In this document: in pieces, positions 1 to 8,460 of the stretch
Layout of the letters: each line of letters opens with the position of its first letter
Position numbering within the stretch: the first letter of the stretch is position 1
NCBI RefSeq assembly: GCF_000758605.1
Contig: NZ_CP009282.1
Location: forward strand, 5,456,001-5,520,000
DNA length: 64,000 nucleotides
Direction: 5' to 3'
Source of the DNA: Paenibacillus sp. FSL R5-0912
GTDB lineage: Bacteria > Bacillota > Bacilli > Paenibacillales > Paenibacillaceae
Notes under the pieces: model-generated
Databases searched by the model: none
The model's input: only the letters and a program-made list of their open reading frames with translations
Told to the model about the DNA's origin: nothing
Made by a program: the position numbers and the translations under genes

Positions 1-204
1 TGCCATCCTATTGAAATTGTAATTCAAACTGGGGACCACTGCTCGCCATTTTATTTGAAGGATTGGTCATTTTTTGCTGAATGTTTATCAAATGTTAATG
101 AAATCTTTATGGACTGTTCAGATTAGCTGCGGTGAACGTTTATAACGCGCCGCTAGAATGAGAGAAAGCCGGCAGATAATTTAAGTACGTAGAAATCAAA
201 TGAG
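1..204. promoter_or_regulatory. Upstream region with AraC-regulon-like conserved element
   Basis: No gene is seen here. Positions 13-88 resemble 11195-11268, the promoter region of the thuA-like gene. Shared blocks are GAAATTGTAAT, TGCTCGCCA and GGTCATTTTTTGCT, in the same order and at nearly the same spacing. At the second locus the element overlaps the -35 of a minus-strand promoter. This copy therefore probably drives a minus-strand gene lying left of the window, rather than the ABC gene at 217. That assignment is inference. Confidence 0.5.
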
Positions 205-216
205 GTGGGAGAACGC

Positions 217-1155
217 ATGAGCGAATATGTGCTTCAGGCACGCCAATTATCCAAGCATTACAAGCATCACCCTGCACTGGACCGTGTCGACCTGTCGATA
301 CGCCGGGGCAGCATCTATGGATTCATAGGCCAGAACGGTGCCGGGAAATCAACCCTTATGCGGATAGCGGCGGGACTTTCCAGGCCAACCTCAGGTCAAA
401 TCGAATTATTCGGATATAAGGAAGGCGCACAGCTTGTACAGGCGAGAAAAAGGATGGGCACGACTATTGAGACACCCGCCCTTTTCCCTCATCTATCAGC
501 CGCAGAGAACCTGGAGGTATTCCGGCTGCAAAAGGGAATCCGCGACAAGGCGCAGATCCGCCAAACCTTATCACTGGTAGGACTGGAGCAGGCCGGCAGC
601 AAAATCGCTGCCAACTTCTCCTTGGGTATGAAGCAGCGGCTGGGACTAGCGGTTTCACTGCTCGGCCACCCTGAGCTGCTTATTCTTGACGAGCCTACCA
701 ATGGACTCGATCCTGTGGGAGTTGTTGAATTAAGGGAACTATTGCTTCATTTAAACAGGGACAAGGGCATTAGTATTCTGATATCCAGCCATATTCTGAG
801 CGAGCTTCATTTGCTGGCAACGGATTACGGGATTATTCATAACGGGCGAATGCTGGAGCAGTTGTCTGTAAGCGAGCTTCAGGCCAAGTGCAGGCAATAC
901 CTGCACATTAAGGTAGACTCACCAGAGAAGGCCATAGGAATTATACAAGAAGAATGGCAGACAACGGAATATGAAGTAGATGCTGACGGTATCATCCGCT
1001 TGTATGAACCGTTCGGCCCTCCCGGCGCACTCTCGGCTAAGCTGTTTGCAGCAGGTCTGGAAGTCCAGCAGCTCATGCCGAAGGGCGAAATGCTGGAACG
1101 GTATTATACCAAGCTGATTGGAGGGGCGGCAAATGGCAAATCTGTTACGGTCTGA
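217..1155 (+). CDS. ABC transporter ATP-binding protein, BcrA-like
   Basis: Cytoplasmic ATPase of an ABC-2 type exporter, 312 residues. Visible motifs are Walker A (GQNGAGKST), signature (FSLGMKQRLGLA) and Walker B (LLILDEPTNGLD). A C-terminal extension of about 90 residues follows the ATPase core, as in BcrA-type subunits. The ATG at 217 is preferred over an in-frame GTG at 205, because that GTG lies inside the ribosome site GAGGTGGG. The gene overlaps the permease gene by 23 bp and a two-component system follows, a layout typical of peptide-antibiotic (bacitracin or lantibiotic) resistance or self-protection modules. The substrate cannot be read from the sequence. Confidence 0.9.
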   Translation: MSEYVLQARQLSKHYKHHPALDRVDLSIRRGSIYGFIGQNGAGKSTLMRIAAGLSRPTSGQIELFGYKEGAQLVQARKRMGTTIETPALFPHLSAAENLEVFRLQKGIRDKAQIRQTLSLVGLEQAGSKIAANFSLGMKQRLGLAVSLLGHPELLILDEPTNGLDPVGVVELRELLLHLNRDKGISILISSHILSELHLLATDYGIIHNGRMLEQLSVSELQAKCRQYLHIKVDSPEKAIGIIQEEWQTTEYEVDADGIIRLYEPFGPPGALSAKLFAAGLEVQQLMPKGEMLERYYTKLIGGAANGKSVTV

Positions 1156-1888
1156 GCTGTACAAATTATACAAAGAGCCCTCGTTCCGGATTCTCTGTTT
1201 CACTTTTATCTTCGTGGCGGTCATCTTATCCGGAGTTATCCATTATATGGGCTCAGATCAGAAGGTTTTCAGCGGGATATCCGGGCTAGGCCAAGGTGTA
1301 CAAGTGAATGTGATTGTGCTTAAAATCTCATTAGCCGTAGTAGGAGGCTTCTTTCTCTCAGGTGAGCATGGCCTTGGGATTATGAAAATCTCGGTTGCTT
1401 CAGGGTACAGCCGCAGACAGATTTATACTGCCAAGCTGACGGCCTACTCTATCGGAATCATCATTTTATCTTTAATCGTCCCTGTCATATGTGTGATAGC
1501 CGGCAGTTTGCTGAATGGCTTCGGCAGCCTCCCGGAAATTCCTGCCGCCCTATATTTATTTCGTACACTTGCCTTCACGATACTGTATGCAGCTGCCTTT
1601 GCCTCCATGGTTGCCGTGTTCGCTGTCACAACAACAATAAGCGGCATAACGATTGGCGCGGTGCTGCTGGTAATGCTTTTCTTCGACACCCTCTCAGAGT
1701 GGCTGAGCGGCAAATGGGCTGTGTACAGAGAATTTTATGAGCATTCCGTATTTAAGCTTAGTATGGATATCGCCACCCCAACGCCGACAACGTATGAGCT
1801 TACTCTCTTAATCCTGATTCCCGTTGCGACTATTCTCGTATTTGCCTGGCTTGGGATCATGAGCTTCCGGAACATGGAAATCAAATAA
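1133..1888 (+). CDS. ABC-2 type permease, BcrB-like
   Basis: Integral membrane partner of the preceding ATPase, 251 residues, with about six hydrophobic segments and an N terminus of the form MANLLRSELYKL, common in ABC-2 permeases. The ATG at 1133 follows a GGAGGGG ribosome site at about 1120. The TTG at 1118 overlaps that site and is less likely. The start lies inside the ATPase gene, so the two are probably translationally coupled. The transported compound is unknown; resistance to a membrane-active peptide is inferred from context only. Confidence 0.85.
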   Translation: MANLLRSELYKLYKEPSFRILCFTFIFVAVILSGVIHYMGSDQKVFSGISGLGQGVQVNVIVLKISLAVVGGFFLSGEHGLGIMKISVASGYSRRQIYTAKLTAYSIGIIILSLIVPVICVIAGSLLNGFGSLPEIPAALYLFRTLAFTILYAAAFASMVAVFAVTTTISGITIGAVLLVMLFFDTLSEWLSGKWAVYREFYEHSVFKLSMDIATPTPTTYELTLLILIPVATILVFAWLGIMSFRNMEIK

Positions 1889-1918
1889 TCAATACATTAA
1901 ATCCTAGGAGACCTGACT

Positions 1919-2005
1919 ATGAAAAAACGCATTCTCTATCTGTTGATCATTGTTGCTGGCGCAGTTTTAATCTTATTATCCATGATCGGTTTTGAAACGT
2001 CCTGA
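1919..2005 (+). CDS. 28-residue single-pass membrane peptide
   Basis: An ATG at 1919, seven bases after an AGGAG ribosome site, opens a 28-codon frame ending with TGA at 2003-2005. The product starts MKKRILYLL, has one hydrophobic segment of about 20 residues and ends GFETS. It lies 30 bp downstream of the BcrB-like permease and 73 bp upstream of the response regulator, so it is probably in the same transcript. No homolog is recognised. It could be a small regulatory subunit of the transporter or kinase, or a spurious frame. The ribosome site and the charged-then-hydrophobic layout favour a real product. Confidence 0.5.
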   Translation: MKKRILYLLIIVAGAVLILLSMIGFETS

Positions 2006-2078
2006 TTTACGGAAATATCCAAATCATATATGATGGTCACTAGAACAACAATCCTATGAAAACGGGTGTGTCCTTACT

Positions 2079-2777
2079 ATGGCAAGTGAACGGATTATGA
2101 TTGTCGAAGATGAGCTGGAGATCGCCGAGCTGATCAAGGATTATTTGGAGATCGAGCGGTATGAGGTGATCATCTGTCCTGACGGTGAAGAAGCGCTCCG
2201 GGCTTTCGGACAGTTTCATCCGCAGCTGGTAGTCCTTGATATTATGCTGCCGCTGCTTGATGGAATGGAGGTATGCCGCAGAATACGTACGGAGTCCGAT
2301 GTTCCCATCATTATGCTCAGCGCAAAAAAACGGGATTCCGATAAAATTCTGGGCCTAGGTCTGGGAGCGGATGATTATGTGGTGAAGCCTTTCAGTCCAG
2401 GTGAGATTGTAGCCAGAGTTAAAGCTCAGCTGAGGCGTTTCAACGGGTTAACCCTACCTTCAAAGCAACAAAGCACAGTCGTATATCCCGGCCTGGAGCT
2501 TGATCTCAAAGCCTATGAGGTCCGGGTACGCAAGGAGACCGTTCATTTCTCAGCGCGGGAATTCGAGGTGCTCCGCTTTCTTGCGATCCATCCCAATCAG
2601 GTGTTTACCCGTGAACAGATCTTCGGAAGTGCCTGGGGAATACACGAATACGGAGATCTGAATACGGTAACAGTGCATGTCAAAAAGATACGGGAAAAAA
2701 TCGAAATAGATCCGGCCAATCCCCGGTACATTCTTACTGTTCGAGGTATAGGCTATAAATTTTACGGGGGGACATAA
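2079..2777 (+). CDS. OmpR-family response regulator
   Basis: Cytoplasmic DNA-binding regulator of 232 residues. The receiver domain (about 1-120) has acidic residues at EDE, the phospho-acceptor Asp in VVLDIMLPLLDG, and the conserved Lys in VVKPFSPGE. A winged-helix C-terminal domain follows (about 130-230, ending VRGIGYKFYGG). The cognate kinase starts two bases after the stop. The position directly behind the BcrAB-like exporter suggests it controls that transporter, as such systems often do in Bacillales; this is contextual inference. The ribosome site (GGGTGTG) is weak. Confidence 0.92.
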   Translation: MASERIMIVEDELEIAELIKDYLEIERYEVIICPDGEEALRAFGQFHPQLVVLDIMLPLLDGMEVCRRIRTESDVPIIMLSAKKRDSDKILGLGLGADDYVVKPFSPGEIVARVKAQLRRFNGLTLPSKQQSTVVYPGLELDLKAYEVRVRKETVHFSAREFEVLRFLAIHPNQVFTREQIFGSAWGIHEYGDLNTVTVHVKKIREKIEIDPANPRYILTVRGIGYKFYGGT

Positions 2778-2779
2778 AT

Positions 2780-3847
2780 ATGAAGAAACCGGGCCTCCGC
2801 TTTCAAATGGTTACTTCGATGTTTATCATTATCCTGCTTCCGCTGCTTCTCTTTTCTATATTTATCGGTACCAGTTACAGTAATAACGCACCTGCAGATA
2901 AAGCTTACACTGGAATGATCCCTGTGGTCATCCTGGTGTCTCTCCCGCTGATCTGCTGTACAATTTGGATGACCCGAACGATAACCCGCAAAATTCTACT
3001 GCCTCTCCGGGAGCTTACGCTCGCGGCTGAACAGATTGTGCAGGGCAACATGGATTGCCCGATCACTTACCGGGCCAACGACGAAATGGGCCAGTTCAGC
3101 ACTGTGTTCGAGCTAATGAGAACCCGTCTGCTGGAATCCAAGGTGAACCAGGACGCTTATGAACAAGCACGCAATGAACTCATAGCGAGCATCTCCCATG
3201 ATCTCCGAACCCCTCTTTCCTCCATCAGGGGATATGTGGAAGGTCTGCAGGATGGCGTCGCACAGGATAGAGTCAAATTCGAGCGTTATTTATCGATCAT
3301 CCGGGACAAGACAGACAAGCTAAACGATCTGATTGAGGATTTGTTCCGCTTCTCGGAGCTGGAGTCGGGGCAGCTGCAAATGAACTACGAAGAGATCGAA
3401 TGCGATCTTCTGCTGGAGTCCATCGTGCGGCCGCTGGAATATGAATTTGCTGAGGGCAGGGCCAGATTAAGTGTGGTCCGTCCCTTTCCGTCTGGAAGGG
3501 TGCGGGCAGACGCGGTCCGCCTCACACAGGTATTTAACAACTTAGTCGGCAATGCCACCAAATATGCAGGTGAAGAGGCACATATAACCATAGCCGCTTC
3601 CCGTACCGGGAAGCGGCTGAATGTGAGTGTGAGTGATAACGGTACAGAAATCGCACCCGAGCACTTGCCCCATCTCTTTGAGCGGTTCTACCGCGGGGAT
3701 AAATCACGCTCCAGCCAATGGGGGGGAGCCGGCCTGGGGCTTGCCATCTGCAAATACATTATTGAAGCACATGGCGGGGACATCGGAGTTCACACCCTGC
3801 CGGGTGCCGGCAATGTTTTTTTCTTTTCGTTGCCGCTTACCTCATAG
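2780..3847 (+). CDS. Sensor histidine kinase, HAMP type
   Basis: Membrane sensor kinase of 355 residues with two transmembrane segments (about 8-28 and 46-66) and almost no extracellular loop between them, then HAMP (about 70-120), HisKA with the phospho-acceptor His in SISHDLRTPLSS, and HATPase_c with the N box NNLVGNATKYAG. The short-loop architecture is that of intramembrane-sensing kinases, which usually rely on an adjacent ABC transporter as sensor. Oddity: the G1 box reads DNGTEI, so the second glycine of DxGxG is Glu, while the G2 region (GGAGLGLAI) is intact. It forms an operon with the regulator at 2079. Confidence 0.9.
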   Translation: MKKPGLRFQMVTSMFIIILLPLLLFSIFIGTSYSNNAPADKAYTGMIPVVILVSLPLICCTIWMTRTITRKILLPLRELTLAAEQIVQGNMDCPITYRANDEMGQFSTVFELMRTRLLESKVNQDAYEQARNELIASISHDLRTPLSSIRGYVEGLQDGVAQDRVKFERYLSIIRDKTDKLNDLIEDLFRFSELESGQLQMNYEEIECDLLLESIVRPLEYEFAEGRARLSVVRPFPSGRVRADAVRLTQVFNNLVGNATKYAGEEAHITIAASRTGKRLNVSVSDNGTEIAPEHLPHLFERFYRGDKSRSSQWGGAGLGLAICKYIIEAHGGDIGVHTLPGAGNVFFFSLPLTS

Positions 3848-3849
3848 TA

Positions 3850-4569
3850 TTACCGCCGCACCCGTCTGGCAAAATCCACGAACTGAAACTTATCCAGCCG
3901 GTGTCTGGATTCGGTATATTGGAACAGCACCGTATTCTCCAGATACACATAGTTCCGCACTACGACAATATGCGTATATTTCTTCAGATCAAGCAGGCGG
4001 TGATCCTCCTCCGTCGCAGGCTCAACGGATATCAGCTTCTTCGCATAACTGATTTTCAGCCCCAGCTCCACTTCCAGATATTCATAGATCGAGCCTGCCG
4101 CGATCTCTGCGCTTAAGAACGGCACAATATCTGCCCGGAAATAATCCTTGTCCAGAATGATCCGTTCTTCTTCTATCTCTCTGGCGCGGATCACCTTCCA
4201 TACCGGAGTATCCTCCGGAACCTGCAGCTGTCTGGCAAGCGCAGAGCCGGCCTGCTCCATCACCGTTTCCTCTACCAGTGTCCGTGAGGGAGCACCGAGT
4301 GTACCTGCCATTTCCTTGAACGAGATCAGACCGGTAACGGGAAAATCCATCCGGGTCATATCCAGCACAAACGAGCCCCTGCCCTTGATTTTGTGAATAT
4401 AGCCCTCACGGAACAGCAGATTCAGCGCTTTGCGCACCGTTTCCCGCGAAGTGCAGTACGCCTCGGCCAGCTCACTTTCAGAAGGCAGCTTGGTCCCCGG
4501 CAGCAGCTGGCCGGAATGGATCTGGTTACTGTATTCATTGTAGATTTGCAAATATATATTTTCTCTCAT
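3850..4569 (-). CDS. treR: Trehalose operon repressor TreR, GntR/UTRA family
   Basis: GntR-family transcription factor of 239 residues: N-terminal winged helix (about 1-70, containing LPGTKLPSESELAEAY and SRETVRKAL) and C-terminal UTRA effector domain (about 90-235). It is the third gene after treA and treP and is transcribed with them or from its own start. TreR of Bacillus subtilis binds trehalose-6-phosphate and releases operators with a TGTATATACA core; two such sites lie upstream of treA. The start ATG at 4569 follows GGCGGTGA. It is convergent with the kinase gene, and the stops lie only 2 bp apart. Confidence 0.93.
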   Translation of the reverse strand: MRENIYLQIYNEYSNQIHSGQLLPGTKLPSESELAEAYCTSRETVRKALNLLFREGYIHKIKGRGSFVLDMTRMDFPVTGLISFKEMAGTLGAPSRTLVEETVMEQAGSALARQLQVPEDTPVWKVIRAREIEEERIILDKDYFRADIVPFLSAEIAAGSIYEYLEVELGLKISYAKKLISVEPATEEDHRLLDLKKYTHIVVVRNYVYLENTVLFQYTESRHRLDKFQFVDFARRVRR

Positions 4570-4641
4570 TATAGATCACCGCCCTATATTGTATCACGCC
4601 ATGGCTCTGGACGCATGGATTCAATTCGGGGGCGGGTCCGG

Positions 4642-6630
4642 TCAACCCTTAAGATGAATAGTCAGAATACTGGTCTGCTTCGCCGCCGCTGGTCCTATCT
4701 TCTCCTCAATCTTCTCCACCATCTCCTGCCCCGCAGGAATGATGATAGGGGTAATCACCGGGTAACCGGCTGCACGGATAGCATCCATATCGAATTCCAG
4801 CAGAAGCTCGCCGGCCTTCACCTTATCGCCAATATTCTTAAGCTGGGTGAACCCGCTGCCCTTGAGCGACACCGTATTAATCCCTACGTGGATAAGTACC
4901 TGCACGCCGCTGGCATGCTCCAGTATAAGCGCATGTTTGCTCTTGATTACATGGGCGACTGTCGCATCAAACGGTGCATATACTTTCCCTTCGGAGGGTT
5001 CAATCGCAACCCCCTGACCCATCTGCCCCTCGGCAAAAGCAGGATCGGGTACCTGCGCAAGCGGTACTGCCGTCCCGTTGAGCGGTGCAGCCAGCTCTAA
5101 TATGTTCACCGGCTCCTGTGAGCCTTGAACGGACCGGCGGCGGCTGAGTTCATCTTTTCCAGCCGGGGGGCTGAGCGTTGTTGGTGCGGTTGCAGCTGCT
5201 GCTGCCCCTGAACTCTTCTCGGCACGGCCGACGACGGAACGGCCATATAGCACAGTAGCCACAAACGGTACGATCAGCACAATCGCCATACCCACGAAGA
5301 ATACACCCCACTGGTTCGGGAAGATGGACAGGAAGCCGGGAACCCCGCCAACGCCAATGGAAGAGGCGCGGACCTGGTTAATCGTGAGCAGAACCCCACC
5401 CAGTGCAGAGCCGATCATCCCGAAGATGAACGGATAGCGGTAGCGGATATTGACCCCGAAGATCGCAGGTTCCGTAACTCCGAGGAAGGCAGAGATCGAT
5501 GACGTCACCGCAAGTCCCTTGGTCTTCTGTTCTTTGATGACGAACATCATCGCCAGTGCCGCAGCCCCCTGTGCAATGTTGGAGAGAGCGAGCATCGGCC
5601 AGAGGAATGTGCCGCCTTCACTGCCGATAAGCTGAACGTCAACGGCCAGGAAGGTATGATGCATCCCCGTGATGACCAGCAGCGCATAGAATCCGCCATA
5701 GATTAAGCCGCCTAGAATCGCGAAATGATCGAACACGTAGACCAGTCCGGAAGTGATCGCATTGGCTATGCCGAAGGTAACCGGTCCAATGATTGTGAAC
5801 GCCAGAAAACCTGTAATCAGCAGAGTCACTGGCGCAACAACCAGCAGCTTCATCGAGTCATGTACCCTCTTGTTCAGGAACTTCTCAATGCCGGCCAGAA
5901 TATAGGCCGAGACCAGCACCGGCAATACCTGACCCTGATAACCGATTTTCTCCAGATGCCAGCCGAACAAATTCCAGGTCGGAACTGTTCCTTCCGTGGA
6001 AGCACTGGCATAACCGTAGGCACTTAATAAATCCGGATGAACGAGAATGAGTCCGAGCACAATCCCGAGCAGCGGACTGCCGCCGAACCGGGTCACTGCC
6101 GCCCAGCCGATCAGGGCCGGCAAGAACGTGAAGGCCGTACTGGCAATCGTATTGATTATCGCCGCAATATCTTTCCACTGCGGATAGACATCTACCAGCG
6201 ACTGGCTGAAGAAGATACCCGGGCCGGTCAGTATATTATTGATCCCGAGCAGCAAACCTGCGGTCACGATGGCCGGAAGGATCGGAATAAAAATATCGGC
6301 GAGCGTCTTGATCGCCCGCTGCAGAGGATTCTGCTTACGGGCCGCTGCCGATTTCACCTCATCCTTAGAAGAACGGGCACCGCCGGTCAGCTGAATCATT
6401 TCGTCATACACTTTATCAACGGTTCCCGGACCGATGACGATCTGGAACTGGCCTTGGCTGGAAAATTGTCCTTTGACAAGGTCATTGGCGTCCAGTGCTG
6501 CTGAATCGACCTTGCTCTCGTCATAGAGCGAGAATCTTAGCCTGGTTACGCAATGCGTCGCGACCTCAATATTCTCCTTGCCCCCAACCGCCCGTACAAT
6601 ATCCTCTACATTCTTGCGGTCAATAGCCAT
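4642..6630 (-). CDS. treP: Trehalose-specific PTS enzyme EIIBCA
   Basis: Membrane phosphotransferase that imports trehalose as trehalose-6-phosphate; 662 residues. Order: EIIB (about 1-90, active Cys in THCVTRLRF), EIIC (about 105-460, ten or so membrane segments), a linker, then a glucose-type EIIA (about 520-655). The EIIA carries both expected histidines, in ALILEHASG and VLIHVGINT. B. subtilis TreP lacks EIIA and borrows one, so this version is self-sufficient from HPr onward. The ATG at 6630 follows AAGGAG, and treA ends 11 bp upstream. Family and substrate are inferred from the tre context and strong similarity to TreP/TreB. Confidence 0.92.
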   Translation of the reverse strand: MAIDRKNVEDIVRAVGGKENIEVATHCVTRLRFSLYDESKVDSAALDANDLVKGQFSSQGQFQIVIGPGTVDKVYDEMIQLTGGARSSKDEVKSAAARKQNPLQRAIKTLADIFIPILPAIVTAGLLLGINNILTGPGIFFSQSLVDVYPQWKDIAAIINTIASTAFTFLPALIGWAAVTRFGGSPLLGIVLGLILVHPDLLSAYGYASASTEGTVPTWNLFGWHLEKIGYQGQVLPVLVSAYILAGIEKFLNKRVHDSMKLLVVAPVTLLITGFLAFTIIGPVTFGIANAITSGLVYVFDHFAILGGLIYGGFYALLVITGMHHTFLAVDVQLIGSEGGTFLWPMLALSNIAQGAAALAMMFVIKEQKTKGLAVTSSISAFLGVTEPAIFGVNIRYRYPFIFGMIGSALGGVLLTINQVRASSIGVGGVPGFLSIFPNQWGVFFVGMAIVLIVPFVATVLYGRSVVGRAEKSSGAAAAATAPTTLSPPAGKDELSRRRSVQGSQEPVNILELAAPLNGTAVPLAQVPDPAFAEGQMGQGVAIEPSEGKVYAPFDATVAHVIKSKHALILEHASGVQVLIHVGINTVSLKGSGFTQLKNIGDKVKAGELLLEFDMDAIRAAGYPVITPIIIPAGQEMVEKIEEKIGPAAAKQTSILTIHLKG

Positions 6631-6641
6631 ATCATCACTCC

Positions 6642-8354
6642 TTAAGTATTAGATGTTGTTAACCACATATAGGAAGCATATGGACTGAGCTGAAGCTCTT
6701 GTGTTAATGCAGGGGCATCGGCTGTATTACCGATTAGAGGCTTGTCCGTGCCAGCTTGGCTTAAGTCTGCCCAATACTTGTCCTCGAACCGGAAGCTAAT
6801 TTCCTTACTGCTGAAGTTCGAGACCACCACAAGTGTCTCCCCGGTCCCTGTCCGGGCATAAGCGAACACCTCGGGATGACCTTCATCCAATCTGCGGAAT
6901 ACGCCTCGGGTGAATACAGCATGCTCTTTGCGCAGCGCAATCAGCTTGCGGTAATGATGGAGGATCGAATCCGGCCGCTCCAGCTCCTTCTGTACATTAA
7001 TGTCCCGGTACCGCTCGTCGACCTTCAGCCATGGTGTACCGCTGGTGAATCCGGCATTTGGGCTGTCATCCCACTGCATCGGCGTACGTGAATTGTCGCG
7101 CGAACGTTCCTGCAGGATGCTGAGGGCCACTTCCGGGCTCTTGCCCTGTTCCTGCAGAATGCGGTACATGTTCAGGGACTCAATATCGCGGAATTCTTCG
7201 ATGCCCTTCCACTTCGGATTCGGCATGCCGATCTCCTCGCCCTGATAGACATAAGGCGTTCCTTGAAGACCATGCAGCGTTGTAGCCAGGAGTTTCGCGC
7301 TAGCTTCACGGTAAACATCATCATCTGTGAATCTGGAGAGAGCCCGCGGCTGATCATGATTGTTGAAGAATAGAGCATTCCAGCCACCGCCCTGCTGCAT
7401 CCCGGTCTGCCACTCACTGAACAGTCGTTTCAATGCCTCGAAATCATAGGGCATCAGCTCCCACTTCCGGCCGTCCGGATAATCCACCTTCAGATGGTGG
7501 AAATTGAAGGTCATGGAGAACTCCCGCTCTGCAGGGTTCGAGTAGCGTATACAATGCGCAAGGGTAGTGGAGGACATCTCCCCGACCGTCACCAGCTCAA
7601 ACGGGCCGAACACCTCATCATACATGTCTTTGATATATTCATGAACGCGCGGTCCGTCTGTATAGAACTTCCGTCCATCCCCCGGCGGCACACTTCCGTC
7701 ATCATTAGGGAACTGCTGGTCCTTGGAGATTAGATTAATAACGTCCATCCGGAAGCCGTCCACACCCTTGCGTGCCCAGAACAGCAGCATATCGTTAACC
7801 GCTCTGCGGACCTCTGCATTCTCCCAATTCAGATCGGCCTGAGTCTTGTCGAACAAGGTAAGATAATATTGTCCTGAAGCTTCATCGAACTGCCAGGCAG
7901 GCCCCCCGAACTTCGATTGCCAGTTATTCGGCAGGCCGCCGCCTGGTGCCGGGTCTTTCCAGATATAATAATTACGATACGGGTTGTCCTTGCCTGAAAT
8001 CGAATGTTTGAACCATTCATGCTCCGTCGAGGTATGATTGACCACGATATCGGTCATCAGCTTCATGCCGCGCCGGTGCAGCTCCTCTATCAGCTCATCG
8101 AAATCCTCCATCGTGCCATAATCAGGGTTAATATTCTCATAATCCGCAACATCGTAACCGTTATCATATTGGGGCGAGACATAGACCGGCTGCAGCCAGA
8201 CGATATCAATCCCAAGCTCCTGCAAATAATCCAATTTCTCAGTAAGGCCTCTTATATCGCCTGTTCCATTGCCTGTCGTGTCCTTGAAGCTCTTCGGATA
8301 CACCTGATACACTGTGGACCGGCGCCACCATTCTGAATACCGGGACTGGGTCAA
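6642..8354 (-). CDS. treA: Trehalose-6-phosphate hydrolase (GH13)
   Basis: Cytoplasmic alpha-glucosidase that cleaves trehalose-6-phosphate to glucose and glucose-6-phosphate; 570 residues. GH13 landmarks are QPVYVSPQYDNGYDVADY near the N terminus, the nucleophile Asp in GVDGFRMDVI, the acid/base Glu in VTVGEMSS, and NNHDQPR. The start is set by the ribosome site: GGAGGTG followed by seven bases leads to a TTG at 8354. The in-frame TTG at 8369 lies within that ribosome site. First gene of the treA-treP-treR operon; B. subtilis has the order treP-treA-treR. Expression should be induced by trehalose through the operators at 8397 and 8433. Confidence 0.93.
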   Translation of the reverse strand: MTQSRYSEWWRRSTVYQVYPKSFKDTTGNGTGDIRGLTEKLDYLQELGIDIVWLQPVYVSPQYDNGYDVADYENINPDYGTMEDFDELIEELHRRGMKLMTDIVVNHTSTEHEWFKHSISGKDNPYRNYYIWKDPAPGGGLPNNWQSKFGGPAWQFDEASGQYYLTLFDKTQADLNWENAEVRRAVNDMLLFWARKGVDGFRMDVINLISKDQQFPNDDGSVPPGDGRKFYTDGPRVHEYIKDMYDEVFGPFELVTVGEMSSTTLAHCIRYSNPAEREFSMTFNFHHLKVDYPDGRKWELMPYDFEALKRLFSEWQTGMQQGGGWNALFFNNHDQPRALSRFTDDDVYREASAKLLATTLHGLQGTPYVYQGEEIGMPNPKWKGIEEFRDIESLNMYRILQEQGKSPEVALSILQERSRDNSRTPMQWDDSPNAGFTSGTPWLKVDERYRDINVQKELERPDSILHHYRKLIALRKEHAVFTRGVFRRLDEGHPEVFAYARTGTGETLVVVSNFSSKEISFRFEDKYWADLSQAGTDKPLIGNTADAPALTQELQLSPYASYMWLTTSNT

Positions 8355-8396
8355 ATTAAGCACCTCCAAAAGAATTGCTGTCTTTCAATCATTAAA

Positions 8397-8410
8397 CTTG
8401 TATATACAAG
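8397..8410 (-). promoter_or_regulatory. TreR operator, downstream site
   Basis: A perfect 14-bp palindrome, CTTGTATATACAAG, matches the known TreR operator core (TTGTATATACAA). It lies just downstream of the predicted transcription start of treA and 43 bp before the TTG start codon. Confidence 0.85.
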
Positions 8411-8426
8411 CTCAAACACTCCACAC

Positions 8427-8455
8427 AGTTTAAACCTGTATATACAGGTTGTCAA
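8427..8455 (-). promoter_or_regulatory. treA promoter with TreR operator filling the spacer
   Basis: On the minus strand a consensus -35 TTGACA (8450-8455) and a -10 TAAACT (8427-8432) are separated by exactly 17 bp. That spacer belongs to a perfect 18-bp palindrome (8433-8450, core CCTGTATATACAGG). Repressor bound there would exclude RNA polymerase. Together with the site at 8397 this gives a two-operator switch. Confidence 0.85.
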
Positions 8456-8460
8456 TAGGG

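Noticed and set aside
205..216. GTG start for the first ABC gene
   Set aside because: The GTG is part of the ribosome-binding sequence for the ATG at 217.
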